DNA of 64,000 bases from Thysanoteuthis rhombus (lineage: Eukaryota; Mollusca; Cephalopoda; Oegopsida; Thysanoteuthidae), in the NCBI GenBank assembly GCA_963457665.1, contig OY735215.1, forward strand, positions 34,428,672 to 34,492,671, written 5' to 3'. Position numbers and translations under genes: made by a program. Numbering within the stretch: the stretch's first letter is position 1; each line of letters opens with the position of its first letter. Shown piece after piece: positions 1 to 11,741 of the stretch. Below the pieces are notes generated by a model. The model was not told where the DNA came from, made no database searches, and worked only from the letters and a program-made list of their open reading frames with translations.

Positions 1-330
1 AAAGCTCTTCCCTTTGAACAGAAATTTTAGTTTTGGTAAAGCCTGAAGTCACAGGGAGCCAAATCTGGACAGTCTGCAACTTAAAAGACCTGCTTGATGT
101 GATATTTTGCAAAAAACACTATGCGACATGAGAAAAATGGGCAGACCCATTGTTAAGTCATTGTGAATGTGAGTCACACAGTACACAAGCTCACTCAATG
201 GCTTTTCAATGCCAACTGAGTAAGCCCAAAGAAGAGTGTCAGTTCATGAATGCGCAGTGAGGTCACCTCTGATAGGTTGTCAAGTTACATTAAGATCATA
301 AGATATTCAAAATGGTTCATATACTCTGAC
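1..330 (-). mobile_element. Mariner transposase fragment, cut by window edge
   Basis: On the minus strand, bases about 70-30 read PDLAPCDFRLYQN and then a stop. This is the mariner signature around the third catalytic Asp (usual form PDLAPCDFWLFPK). The rest, up to about 330, matches the copy at 5790-6290 at DNA level (for example the stretch around CACACAGTACACAAGCTCAC). It is degenerate. Confidence 0.75.
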
Positions 331-589
331 ATACACATAAATCCTCTTATTCCTAACTTTTTTTGATGTAAAGTGTATTTATGAGCATATGACCTCTAAG
401 TTTGTCTATTTTTTACACCTGCTATTATCATTAATCACCAATACCCCCAACAAGTGTTTGGGTAATTCAAGTGTTCTAACATTTATATGTATGTATGTAT
501 CTATCGACCAATCCAGACTTTGCCCAGCCCAAATTGTTCATAGCAGAAACTTGAAATTTTGCATAGACACACACACACACCTCAATGAG

Positions 590-720
590 TAGGGAAAATG
601 TTTTTTGCTTTTTGAAAATTCATCCCAGAATTTTTTTTTTTATAGGAGGGTCAAGTTAATAACAAATTTGTCCCTTAGTTTATGTCCATGTTCTTTTTGT
701 TTTTTTCAATGAGTTTATGA
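590..720 (+). repeat. Partial copy of interspersed repeat B
   Basis: The stretch with AAATTTGTCCCTTAGTTTATG is shared with the longer copies at 5130-5625, 34780-35255 and, in reverse, 47255-47800. It begins next to a short (CA)n run at 569-580. No coding capacity is seen. Confidence 0.55.
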
Positions 721-1189
721 TTCAAACAATACAGACAGTATTTCCATCAAGGTAACTCAATTCTACCACAACCACTTTTAATTTACGAGGTAAAAAGCAG
801 CATAGATAGGTGACTGTGATTCATAATATCCCTTGGGATGTTAGTTTACCATTAATTTATCATTCAGTTCATTCTTTTTCATGAGATTTATTTATTATGG
901 TGAATTCACTATTCATTACCTAAACAGGCTGTAGGTGCTGACTTATTTGGTACAAATGTTTATTATACTGCTCTAAGTTTGTTTCTTTTTATTTCATTTT
1001 TATTTGTTTGAAAAATTAATTCAATAAATTGAATGTTGGTTTGCTCTCTGCAAGGATATTTTAAAGTTATAAAATGCCAGCTCATAAATTGGCAAGGATC
1101 TGTCAAACCATATGGAGAGTATTTCCAACAACACACTACCAGTAATAAACTAGTTTATTCTTGCCATTAAAAACTGAGGTTAACATTTA

Positions 1190-1520
1190 AGTACATTATC
1201 TGTTTATTTTTATTAGATGAAGTATTATTAATCATTATTTTGAAAAATTTTCTGACTACTTTTTCACCTTCATACTTATGAATTAGTTGCTTTTTATTGC
1301 AACTTTACCGAAACCAATTCCCCCCTCCGTAGTGATTAAACAACTTATACCAAGCTTACCATGGTGGATATCGGTTCATATCCTGCCAAAGATATTCTTC
1401 ATTTCGACCTGAGTAAAAGTTGCAATAAAAAGCAACTAATAAAGTAAGATGAATGTAACAATAAGATATTTTTTTTATATATTCAAGTAATTTTGCGATT
1501 ACATAAAAGCTTTGAATGTA
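1190..1520. mobile_element. Hairpin-ended inverted-repeat element
   Basis: The inner ends are two copies of one 20-base hairpin: AGTTGC-TTTTTATT-GCAACT at 1285-1304 and its complement at 1418-1437. Both are flanked by TTA/TAA. Related A/T-rich arms extend outward (TTAGATGAAG on the left, AAGATGAATG on the right). The core (about 1305-1417) contains TAGTGATTAAAC and GGTTCATATCC, which resemble tRNA A and B boxes. Related ends occur at 9090, 31870, 33890 and 46890. Confidence 0.6.
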
Positions 1521-2179
1521 AAGAAGTGTAAAGTTAATTCAATTGTCAAGGAATTCAAATATTACTATGTACAGCCATCTTTCTCTTGCAAATAATGGAA
1601 TATGTCTTCTAAGAGAAGTAACTCTTGCGTATAGATATGGAAGTTATTTCCCTTGAAAAATATCATAGACAGAAAATTTAGACACCACGTGGCTAATGAG
1701 TTAATTCAACACTCAAAATTTGCATTATTTTCCTCTATATAATTAAATTTGCTGATTTTGTTAATTTCTCTTAGTTAGATGATAAAATCATTTTTTCTTC
1801 ATTAAATGATGAAAATGAAATTATTAAAATCCATATTCAATGACTGGTTAATTTATACGAAAATGTGAATTTAATAAATTAATTTTATTGATTATTTTCC
1901 AACTGAATAACATACAGCTGATCTTGAAATTGTTCAGTGTATAGTAATTGATAAAGTACCTTTGCTTGGAATGGTTTTGTAACTCTCCATTCTCACCTTT
2001 GCGTGGGGGGAACAAGTGTAGCCCATAGCGTCACCATAACTTGGACTAGTAACACTGGCAGTGAGTGTGTCTTGCTAATCGGCTTGACACATGTACGTCA
2101 ATCGGCTCACAAACACAATCCTGAATAAACCTAACAATATTCTGTCTTTTGGGGCTTGGTTACTCGTTTCGCTTTCGTT

Positions 2180-3580
2180 ATGGAGCAAGAGGAGAATGAT
2201 GAAAGGGCTGACGAATTGACAGCCATATCGAGCATCTACGAAGACGATGTGTTTCTACCTTCCGAAGATGATTACGGTGGACAGTTCGTCGCTAAATTAA
2301 AACTGCCCCAATCTTTTATGATCCACTTTCAAGGCTGTGATGATCCGGAATCGGCTACTAATTTGTCCCGACCCCCAGAAAAGTTTCACCAAATTCGACA
2401 CTTACCCCCGATCGTCATGAATTTCCAGCTACCCGATAGCTACCCGTCCATTAGTGCACCTATATTTACCCTCTCTTGTAAATGGCTTTCTCGGTCGCTG
2501 CTCGATGTTCTTTGCAAAAAGCTCGACCAGGTCTGGGAAGAGAATGCCGGCATGGTTATACTTTTTCTCTGGTTCGACGTTTTAGAGAACGAGACGTTTG
2601 ATCTTCTTCATCTAGAATCTCCACTGGACCTGTCGAATGTGATTACTTCGAAGAAAGAGGGAGGCACGAGGTCTTCATCATCAGACGATTTCGACAGTCG
2701 GGGAATTCAGGATATCGCTTCGCAAGACTTACTGCTGTCCACGATTTTGGAATACGACCGACAAGAGACCCAGAGGCAGTTTTCCAAATCCTCCATCACT
2801 TGTGGAGTTTGTTTCTGTGATAAATTAGGATCTTCGTGTCTGAAGTTCGATGGCTGTGAACACGTGTTCTGCAAAGAATGCATGAAAGAGTATTTCACCG
2901 TACAGATAAAGGGTGGGAACATCACTGGCCTCCAGTGCCCAGCTGACAAATGCGAATCAAAGGTTCACCCGGCCCAGGTAAAATCTCTGGTGGACCCCGA
3001 AGTCTTTTCCCGTTATGATTACCTCCTGTTGCAGGTGGGTCTGCAGACCATGGCAGACATAGTGTACTGTCCACGCCCTGCATGCGGTCAACCGGTCATC
3101 TTGGAGAGGGAATACAACATAGGAAATTGCCCCAGCTGTTACCTGGTTTTTTGTAGTCTTTGCATGCTTACCTATCACGGTGTTTCTAGCTGTAAGATTA
3201 AAAACGGCGAACATAAGCGGTTGAAAGATGAGTATCTGAATGCCGACCCCGAAACGAAACTCTTTCTTGAGAAGCGGTATGGTAAAAGGACTCTCCAGAG
3301 GGCCGTCGACGAATCTTTCTCACAGGAGTGGCTGGAAAAACACTCTAAACCTTGCCCACAATGTAATACGAACATACAAAAAATTGATGGCTGTAATAAG
3401 ATGACGTGCACAAAATGCAGGGCTTTTTTCTGTTGGTTGTGCATGCAGTCATTACCTCGGAACTCTCCGTATCTGCATTTCTCTTCTCCGAGCAGTTTGT
3501 GTTTCAACAGATTATTCGAGGGTATCGAATCGGACCCCTACTTTGATTCCGAGGACGAAACTGATGACGAAGATTATTAA
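2180..3580 (+). CDS. RNF14: RNF14-like RBR E3 ubiquitin ligase, intronless
   Basis: This single open exon encodes 466 residues, close to the 474 of human RNF14 as I recall it. The frame is open upstream to 2156, but that codon is TTG; the first ATG is at 2180 (protein begins MEQEENDERADELTAI), so I start there. An RWD domain occupies roughly residues 8-140, RING1 starts at Cys208 (CGVCFCDK), an IBR zinc region follows at about 280-345, and RING2 starts at Cys392 (CPQCNTNIQKIDGCNKMTC). By family knowledge, RBR ligases pass ubiquitin through a RING2 cysteine in the GCN segment, which here is Cys405. The tail is acidic (DSEDETDDEDY), as in RNF14. The known role of RNF14 is ubiquitin transfer from an E2, with reported links to nuclear receptors and stalled ribosomes. 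The lack of introns contrasts with the other two genes and suggests a functional retrocopy or intron loss. No stops or frameshifts are seen. Confidence 0.95.
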   Translation: MEQEENDERADELTAISSIYEDDVFLPSEDDYGGQFVAKLKLPQSFMIHFQGCDDPESATNLSRPPEKFHQIRHLPPIVMNFQLPDSYPSISAPIFTLSCKWLSRSLLDVLCKKLDQVWEENAGMVILFLWFDVLENETFDLLHLESPLDLSNVITSKKEGGTRSSSSDDFDSRGIQDIASQDLLLSTILEYDRQETQRQFSKSSITCGVCFCDKLGSSCLKFDGCEHVFCKECMKEYFTVQIKGGNITGLQCPADKCESKVHPAQVKSLVDPEVFSRYDYLLLQVGLQTMADIVYCPRPACGQPVILEREYNIGNCPSCYLVFCSLCMLTYHGVSSCKIKNGEHKRLKDEYLNADPETKLFLEKRYGKRTLQRAVDESFSQEWLEKHSKPCPQCNTNIQKIDGCNKMTCTKCRAFFCWLCMQSLPRNSPYLHFSSPSSLCFNRLFEGIESDPYFDSEDETDDEDY

Positions 3581-3704
3581 ATCCGTCTCCTTTCCAGCGG
3601 ATAAAATTATCAAAAAAGGTAATAGAATAACTTTAAAAAAAATAATTTTGAAACTTTGTCCTCTGATCTTTTCTTGAATTGGTGCAATGAAAATTGATAA
3701 AAAA

Positions 3705-3710
3705 AATAAA
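3705..3710 (+). terminator. poly(A) signal for the RNF14-like gene
   Basis: An AATAAA hexamer lies about 125 bases after the RNF14-like stop codon, in a T/A-rich stretch. It is the first canonical signal downstream and would give a short 3' UTR. A second AATAAA near 3838 is an alternative. Confidence 0.5.
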
Positions 3711-5129
3711 TTCAATACTTCTTTGAATTAAGTTCTGGCTTTTTCAGGGTTTTCTCAAATGTCAAATAATAACATTAAGGTTTGTCTCTAACCATTTCAA
3801 CAATATATTCTCGATTTTAAAATTCATTACTATAAAAATAAAGAATGAAACATTTATTTTGCATCACCCAATAAGGGTAGCCTTTAACCTCAAAAGGAAA
3901 AAAAAACTGATTTTTTAATTTAATAAAACGTTTAAAACTACTAAATAAGGTGAAGGGGGGCTATTAGTGTCACTGTGTTAAGGAAGTGTTTTTTTTGTTT
4001 TGTCTTTCTTATCCTTATGAATTCAATATGGGAAAGATTTTATTTACTTTTTACAATCTCTATACTTATCATGCAGTGCACAACTTCACAAGTCAACGGA
4101 GATTACTATATTATAATACTGAATATGAATTGAACAAAACAAAACTAGAATTCTGATTCAAGAGTTAACCCAGATCTCAAGTAATGAATAAATTCCAAAA
4201 GTGGAGATTTTGTGAATGGCTATTATTAATTTGTTATAAAATGCTCCTTTGGAGTTGTTTCTCATTATATTCAGATGTACTTCTACATTTAAAATTGCTA
4301 AGAAAACTAATTTTCATTTGAATGTTCAGTGTCCTATTTTTTTTCTTTTTTGCACGCTTACGTAACTCGCTGCTATTATTCGATAGATTATTGAAAATCT
4401 AGACCACGAACAATTTATTTTGCAATTTATAGATGCTTCTTTGATTTATGACTTACAGATTTTAGAAGTTAGAAAGATTTTCGTTCCATATGTATTGAAG
4501 TTCCGAATTTTAAGTTCTAGGCTAAAAAAAATGTGGGTGCGTCATTAAGAATTAAAATTACATAATATATTTTGTTATATAACTTCAAATCAAATTTTTT
4601 AGTCAACACAACATACCAATAATTAAAGTAAATAACAGTAAGTTAGTTGCTAAGTTTGAACCTTTTTCAAGCAAACATTTTTTTAAACTAAGCAATTAAC
4701 CGTATTTTTAAAATTGATTACTTCCCTTGATTCTAGTGATTAAGTATTGTAAAACGCCTCCGAAAACGACTGGAGTTTTACTTATGTATTTCTCTATGGA
4801 TGCCACCTGAGAATTTGTATTTAGAAAGACAAAAAAATGCATGACATAGCGATTGTTACTGCAGACATCAGGATGTCCTACCCCATTTTAATCTACCGTG
4901 GACTATTGAATGCAGTCTGAGGAATGGACCCTCTGTACAAGAGCTATTATTACAATACATGGGTCATTAAAGAACTAAATGTTGCTTTTTTTTTTCTATT
5001 TTGCCAAATCAAAATGTTGATTTAATAATTTCTAAGAAATTCTTTCTCCTCAACACTTAAATATTACATCTATTCCTGTTTCATTAATTTCTTTTTTGCT
5101 CAAGCAGAAACATTTATACACATATAAAT

Positions 5130-5625
5130 CTTATTGACTGCAGTCATACACAAGTTACTAACTTGTCTTCAGCTCAAAGTTGGACAAATTGTGAACATTG
5201 TTGAGATTGAATATCCTTACTAGAAACTACCAACAAAAGCTGTCAACATATGTTTCTTCAGCGTTTAAGTGATTTTGGTTGGCTATTTATCTATCACGCA
5301 TACAGACAGCAACAATAGAGTAAAGGGGTTGAAAATTAAAGCATTAACTCCTTATGCCTGGGGGAAAAAAGTTTGTTTTTGTTTTTTTACACCACCACCC
5401 CTGTAGGTATTAGGGGGTTGTTCAATATACAATGTAGGTTCATGCTAAATTGATCCCTTAGTTTGTGCCCAGCAATGTTCACACTTGTTTTTCATTCAGA
5501 CTTTTTTGATGATCCAGAAAAAGGCAAGAGAAATAATTTCATTGATCACTCCTTTGTCCAATTTTTAATTGATCACCATCGCCTGCCAAATAGCGTGGTG
5601 TGTTGAGTGACTTATCAGACCTGTT
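5130..5625 (+). repeat. Interspersed repeat B
   Basis: It aligns by eye over about 480 bases with 34780-35255. Shared blocks are CTGTCAACAT, TTTCTTCAG, TGCTAAATTGATCCCT versus TGCTAAATTGGTCCCT, AAAGCAAGAGAAGTAATTT-like segments, and the end GAGTGACTTATCAGAC. It is non-coding, and its class is unknown. Confidence 0.65.
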
Positions 5626-5789
5626 TTGTTACTTCTTGATGACTGTTCTTTTATAAATATCCATGCCCGAATTAATAACAGCCTAGAGAACGGAATGAGA
5701 ATTATTTTGGTAACTAGCTGTATATGTAACATAAATGATGGCACAATACGTCAAAATTTCCATTTACTCTCATCATTACATATGCAGGG

Positions 5790-6290
5790 TCTGCCCAGAG
5801 AGTATCCAGCCATAACCTACTTAGGGTAATTGCACCATCCTCTCCTTCAAGGTACATCCCTTGGTATCTTATAAACGTATTCTAGTGCCTACAAAGACTT
5901 CTTTCAGGTTTGCCATCAGCTCCCTTGTCGCATCCATGGTCTGAAATCTCTACCGTTTTTCAAGAGCAATTTTTGTTTTGGGAAAATCCAGAAGTCAAAG
6001 GGAGCCAAATTTGGAATGTAATGTGTGTGTGTGTGGGGGGGGGGGTACTGACAATCCTGGTTGATGCAATGTTTTACAAAAAAAACCTGCTCAAGATGTG
6101 AAGAATAGCCAGGCCCATTGTCATGTTAGTCATTGTAAATGCGATGGTCTCACAGTGCACAAGTTCACTCAATGTTGTCTCTTTGCCGACTCAGTAATGC
6201 ATTGGGCTAGTGTCTGTTCACTTATGCACAGTAACACCAAGGTGCGCAAACGATTCTTGAGATATTCAAAATGACTGGATACTATCCAAA
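5790..6290 (-). mobile_element. Internally deleted mariner with terminal inverted repeats
   Basis: On the minus strand, the bases around 6005-5960 read PNLAPFDFWIFPKQKLLLKN, a mariner transposase signature with Asn where the catalytic Asp should be. The ends carry an inverted repeat: GAGAGTATCCAGCCAT near 5796-5812 and the complement of GATAGTATCCAGTCAT near 6270-6285. At about 0.5 kb it is far shorter than a full mariner (about 1.3 kb), and it is frameshifted. Confidence 0.75.
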
Positions 6291-6609
6291 CAGCTAATTC
6301 TGGCAGTCGGGGAAAAATTTAAACAATAATCACAGTTGTATTTTAGCACTGACTAGATATGATATACATTGTTAAGTTGTTGGAGGTTTGGGTTTTTTTT
6401 TTTTTGTTATTATTTTATCACTCCTCAAATTGTATTTAGTAATCTTCTGCACTAATGAACTTAGTATTACTGACATTCGCAGAGAAAGAAATTTGATAAT
6501 TTAACACCATGGAATCCTTAAAAAGAAGAAATCAAGCAAAGAATCACTCTAGGATGGCTAAGTCTTCAGTATAGAAAACTCAAACTTTAAGAACAAGAAA
6601 ATCCCATTA

Positions 6610-7030
6610 TTTCTAGAAAGGTGATCCAAACAATTTCCCAACAGTTACCTATGGAGTTGAAGCATGGAACCTAACCAAGAGTCTGACCCTAAAACTGAGA
6701 ACCATGCAACACACTTGAGAGAATCATGCTCAACAGCACAGTAGAGGAAAAATAGGAATCTGAGATATCATAGAATCCATTCAGAAATTCAAATGGCAAT
6801 GGGCTGGCCACATTGGTAGAATGGCAGACCACCGCTGGACATCACGACATGGATCCCCAGAGATCAAATGCAGAACTGAGGTTGGCAGGATATAAGATTG
6901 CGAGAAGATCTGGACCGGTTCAGAAAGTATTAGCTGTGTAATGCCCACAATAGAGAGGTCTGGCACATCCTGGGGAGGGTCCATGTCCAACGATGGACAA
7001 TGAAAGACTGATGATGAACACAAAATTTTG
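6610..7030 (+). mobile_element. LINE 3' end (RTE/jockey-type reverse transcriptase tail)
   Basis: The plus strand reads, with frameshifts, TYGVEAWNLTKSLTLKLR, then KWQWAGHIGRMADHRWTS, then LGRVHVQRWTMKD. This is the conserved C-terminal end of invertebrate endonuclease-reverse transcriptases (usual form KWxWAGHxARMxDxRWT). Two reverse-oriented copies lie at 14935-15310 and 42490-42870. It is 5' truncated and inactive. Confidence 0.8.
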
Positions 7031-7354
7031 CACTTAATCTGTACGTTGTGCATTGAAAAATCAGTTAAGAAAAGGATTGCCAGTGGTTGGAGATTAATGC
7101 AAGAATTATTAATAGATGATATGACTATGGCTTCAATTCTGAACAGTGCCACTGCTTTGATGTATCATTAGGTCCAAAGTCATGACTTGCGCTTGACTTC
7201 AGACCTTATGATGGATAGTGGTGATGGTGAGTTGCGCACATAATCCGCTTCACTCTATCATCCAAGGGGATAATGTTGTCAGGACAGCTGGAGTCAGACC
7301 AGGATGTAATAAATGACCAGGATACTCTGCATGTCACACTGTGCTCACTTTGGG

Positions 7355-7480
7355 ATCAGTTTTCAACCTTGGATAGAGAGGCCTAGCTGCCCTGCTATAT
7401 CCCCTCTGCAGGGGGAGAGAAGAGATGGATTCATGCTTTTTCCAAGGGCATTTGTGTGAAGTGAACTCCTTTTGACTGAC
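7355..7480 (-). mobile_element. Partial tRNA-derived SINE (family S1)
   Basis: It shares the family body on the minus strand: CACAAATGCCCTTGGAAAAA, CATGAATCCATCTCTTCTC, TAGCAGGGCAGCT. The region from 7190 to 7354 may contain more of the same element but is too diverged for me to be sure. Confidence 0.65.
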
Positions 7481-7483
7481 TTA

Positions 7484-9085
7484 TTGAATGTGTCTAAAAT
7501 TAATTTTGAATTTCTGTAAAAAGTGCCTTCAATTCTGCACTGTATCAATTGAAATTACTGAATATGACTATTTTGAAACTAAAAAAAAATTTGAAAAAAA
7601 AATTCTTTTTTTCTTTTTTTTTTTTTTTGTTGATGCAAATTGCGTGAATCTTGAAAGATTTTGCCTATTCATTTTAGTTGGACCTTTCAAACTTCTGAAA
7701 TTGGTCTTGAAAGTTTCTTCATTTTGAACTAAATAGAATTTTCAAAGATTCAAATAAAATGTCTCTTTTAAAGAAAGAAAAGAAATGTCTACACTACTTT
7801 GACTTTGAGGTCAAAAGTTTTTTAATCAATTAACTGCTTATGACTGAAATTTCAATCATTGCGTTTCAATGGCTCCACTGCAAATGACAAATTTCCATCA
7901 GTTGTACATTGGACTCTTCCATTTAAAGTTATGAACAACGTTTTCAGCTTGTTTCTGTTTCTCTGTCTGTAACTTGAAGAGGAAGGGTACGTTGTTTACA
8001 GAGAAAACAAACTGTCCAGCCTTTTTTTTTTTTTTTTCTTTCTTCCATCATATATAATCAAAGTTACCACCCTATTTAGAACCTGGCAACTGAGCTGCTC
8101 CTACCTCACTCAATGGATTAAACTAGCAAAATCTTTTAAGATTCAAATGAACAGAAATTTCCCTCTATTTCTTAAATATACGTGTTCATACTGCAATATT
8201 TCCATACTTAGATAAATGCTGATTTGCCTAGGGAGTTGAGACTAATCAATTAATGGTAAATATTTGATCCAGTTAATAACAAGTGACCAGTTTATCATAT
8301 ATGACCATCTCCTATAACATATGAGATGGTCATTTAATTTTCTTTAATTTTTTCTTTCTTTATTTATTTTTGTTTTTGAAATGATGCTAATATTACACTG
8401 CCTCAAATTCACTGCTATAATGACTTGGGGGTTGTCCAAAGCTCGATGTGGACTGTCAAGGGGCTTGGACGAGTTTCAGGGTACATTAGTCTGGCATATG
8501 GTAGTTCACTAAAATTATAACTAGGAACAGTAAAAGATTTAACTTTTTTTTTTCTTTCTATTTTCAGATAGCTGAATCATCAATGACACGGGACTTCCTC
8601 TGCTGAGAGCTCTGTTTGGTCATATGAAAATCTGCCTATATATATTTCGCACACTTGTTGAAATGGATTCTCTATATTTATTTGTATATCGAATTCTAAT
8701 TGTAAGGATTTGTAAATGGAAAAAAGGAAGCTCTCTGGTGAGACTTGAAGCCGAACCCAACACTTGAGATGTAAATGCTTAATTCCTCATTTTGAGATTC
8801 AGAATAATATAAAATGGATAGAAACATTAAAAATGTTTATTTGTCCCTAAAAATCCCCAATTTTAGGCCTATTTTTATAACCCAATATTGTAATTAATCA
8901 TAGATTATGAATGACAAATACTAACAAAAAAATTTTAATTAGAATGTGGAAGGAAACAATTTTTGAAAATAACTTGGTTGTTTCTTCCTTCTTGTCTTCA
9001 GCACATTTTACTATATATAGGTTGGTCCTGGGACCAAATATACCTTATGTCCCATGCTTCTGCTGTATTGATAGTATAATCAATT
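7484..9085. other. Gene-free AT-rich stretch
   Basis: I see no gene. Poly-T tracts occur near 7605-7628 and 8020-8038. A small inverted repeat with 11-base arms (ATGACCATCTC at 8301-8311, complement at 8323-8333) is the only structure noted. Confidence 0.5.
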
Positions 9086-9470
9086 TTTGACTAGTATTTT
9101 CTTTCATCTTGAAATTTTAGTTGATTTTTATCGCAACTTACTGAAGCAGTCAGTCTATGGCCGTGAGTAAACAGAGCAGATCAGAAATAAAGATGAAAAA
9201 TAAGCTCTAGGTATGACTCCAACTCTCCTCCCTTTTACCTCGGGAGGCTGCCTACGTATAGCACTGCTCTACCATTTGAGTCACTAGAGCTCTTACAGCT
9301 GGCAGAAGATTAAATCTACCCTTTAAAGTCATCCTTCATCTTTCTCTGATCATTCAGTGCTATATTTTTTATTCTTTTGATGTACAGGAGGTGAAGTAGT
9401 AGTAGTAATATTATCAGGATTCATCTTTTATTAGATGAAGAATTGTCAACCATTTTTTTATGATGAAAGA
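9085..9470. mobile_element. Hairpin-end repeat with tRNA-like segment
   Basis: It begins with GACTAGTATTTTCTTTCATC and a degenerate hairpin (AGTTGATTTTTATCGCAACT, about 9119-9138), the same end seen at 1285 and 33901. On the minus strand at about 9300-9210 it contains CTCAAATGGTAGAGC, a good tRNA A-box-like segment. The GTAGTAGTAGTAATATTATC block near 9395 recurs at 34740. Confidence 0.5.
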
Positions 9471-9774
9471 AAATATTAGCCGAAAATCAATTCTTAAATT
9501 CATATAAAGTCAGCTACTGGTCTACCTCCCACTCATTCAAGAAACTGGCAAAAATTGGCAGAAAATGGGTATGTCACTTTAGATGTTAATTCCTTTGTTA
9601 ATCATGATCGTATTGTTATGAAACTTTCAGATAATGTTGGCATGAATGTTTTACATGTTAGTATTGTTTTCTTACACATTAATGTTATGTACCAATATTT
9701 TTGTCTATTATGCCTAGATTATTGTGTAATTTGCATTTATGAAGTATGATGAATGGAATAAAAGAATAATACAA

Positions 9775-10135
9775 TATAATATAATGATAAATCAGTAATA
9801 TGTCACTACTGGAATCACTGACAGCTTTTTCTACAAGAAAAATGCTAAAGATAAATCCTGGTGGAAATCAATAAAGAAAAAATTCCCCAAAACTGTCTGA
9901 ACTCTTTTAATAGCTGTTTTAAACATAAAAAATAATTAATGAATTGATAATATAATGCAAATCACTATAAATCGCCAGCAACCTTTAGTGAAAGAAAAAT
10001 GTAATCAATAAAAAAAAAACTGAAAACCATGTCCTAATACATTTAGTAGTAGTTGTAAACATAAAAAATAATAATGGTGTAATATAGATGAAAAATGATA
10101 TATGTCACTGTTGTAATCGCTCATAGTCTTTTCCG
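9775..10135. repeat. Diverged tandem repeat, unit about 140-160 bp
   Basis: Two full units and a partial third share GTCACT..TGGAATC / ATCACT..AAATC / GTCACTG..TAATC starts at about 9802, 9960 and 10103, and TAAACATAAAAAATAAT at about 9920 and 10056. It is non-coding. Confidence 0.55.
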
Positions 10136-11735
10136 ACGAAAAAAAACCTCATTTTCAACACTAGAAGGGCACTATTTGAAATGTATAATAATTGTAATTT
10201 TCAATACAGAAGCGTTCCTGGCCTCTTTAGTATGTCTATTTGATAGTCTGTTTTGGGTTTTTTTTTGTTGTTTTTTTGTTAATGGATCTGTGGTGTACAA
10301 ATAAGTGACTCCAGCATTTATCAGTGGTTGATGAATTTGAAAGTTAATAATGATTGACAATGCCTCATCTAATAAAAAATGACCCTGGATAGTATAGTCA
10401 CATGCATTAATTTTTCTTTGTTCAAGATTTTCTTAGATCATGAGAATTGTATTGTATAGTTTGATATTTTTTTTTTTTTTTTAATTTTTTTTCAATCCAT
10501 AGCCTCGAAAAGACCAAGGCTGTGCAACTTTTTCAAGTGTATAAAATATGACAATTATAACTTTCCAGGGATTTAGGCATTTTAGATATCTGGTAATAAC
10601 TAATTTTGAATCATCTATCATATGATTCAAACACAACTTTAATTCTGTGAATTGAAGACAAAGTCTAGATCTTCAAGATTTTTTATGCTACAAGGTAGAT
10701 GATATTTTGGCAAAGAATTCACCCTTTTAATTTTTAGTAGTTCAGTGTTTTTTTAGTTAGCAAATCTTCTAATGCATACTTGGATTGCAGCAAAGACACT
10801 TGTGCTGCTTTGAATAAACCTTGTCTTTTGAATTTGTCTTTGGACTTATTCAGATTTTTTCAAACGGGTGTTATATTTTGTGACAAAAGTCATTTTGCTG
10901 TTCTTGCCCTTTTCTGAAAAGTGGCTGATTCTGTTCTGAAAATCTGCAGTTTTTTCTATCAAAATTTGTGTGAGAGGATTTTATTTTAAAAGTTGTAATG
11001 CAAATATAAGTTTTTTAATCAACATAGTCTATTTTCCAGTTTGAATTTACCAGATTCTGCATAAATGGCTGTATGCAATCTTATAAAAGAATCTTTACTT
11101 GACTTTTTTTTTTTTTTTTTTAAATTTCTATAATTTGGGGGTTTTGCTGTCTTTTTCTAATTCTTTACTATTTTGCTTGTATTAAAGTTTTATTTATTGA
11201 TAATTGACAACCTGAAAATTCATTTGATATCTTCAAGGAAAAATAGATGAATGCGAGAAGCAGTTTAAAAATTTCAAGTTAAATACAGCTGATTTGTTAG
11301 TGATAAATATATATAAAATTGATGAAAAAATTAAATTATACGGTGTGAGCATAAGGTCTTTCCCTGATTTCAAATATATAGTTGCCATTTTGAAACTAGT
11401 GATTGCAGCGCCACCTGTACAGAAAAAACACATAAACTATATCAATTTGTCTCTGTAATGCGACTGCATTCATGTTTCTATCTAGTGTAATCTTTTAGAT
11501 ATGATTGTACATAATCAAGAAGATTTTATAGACTTTATGCTCACCCTGTATTCACCAATAAGGCTGTATTTTCAAATTTTTTTTTTTCTTTTAATTATTA
11601 ATTCTTTTTTGCTTGATATTTTCAATGTAACTTTTGTAATTTGTTTCACAATTTGTAAAACAAAACTCCTTTACAATCTGTAAGCAGTTAATTCTAAGTT
11701 CAATGTCTGAATAACAACTGAAAATTCAATAATTA
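10136..11735. other. Gene-free AT-rich stretch
   Basis: I see no gene or clear repeat copy here. There are poly-T runs near 10470-10482 and 11104-11120. Confidence 0.45.
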
Positions 11736-11741
11736 TTAATG

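Noticed and set aside
2707..3507. Minus-strand ORFs of 80-110 codons
   Set aside because: They are antisense shadows of the RNF14-like coding sequence with no recognisable domains.
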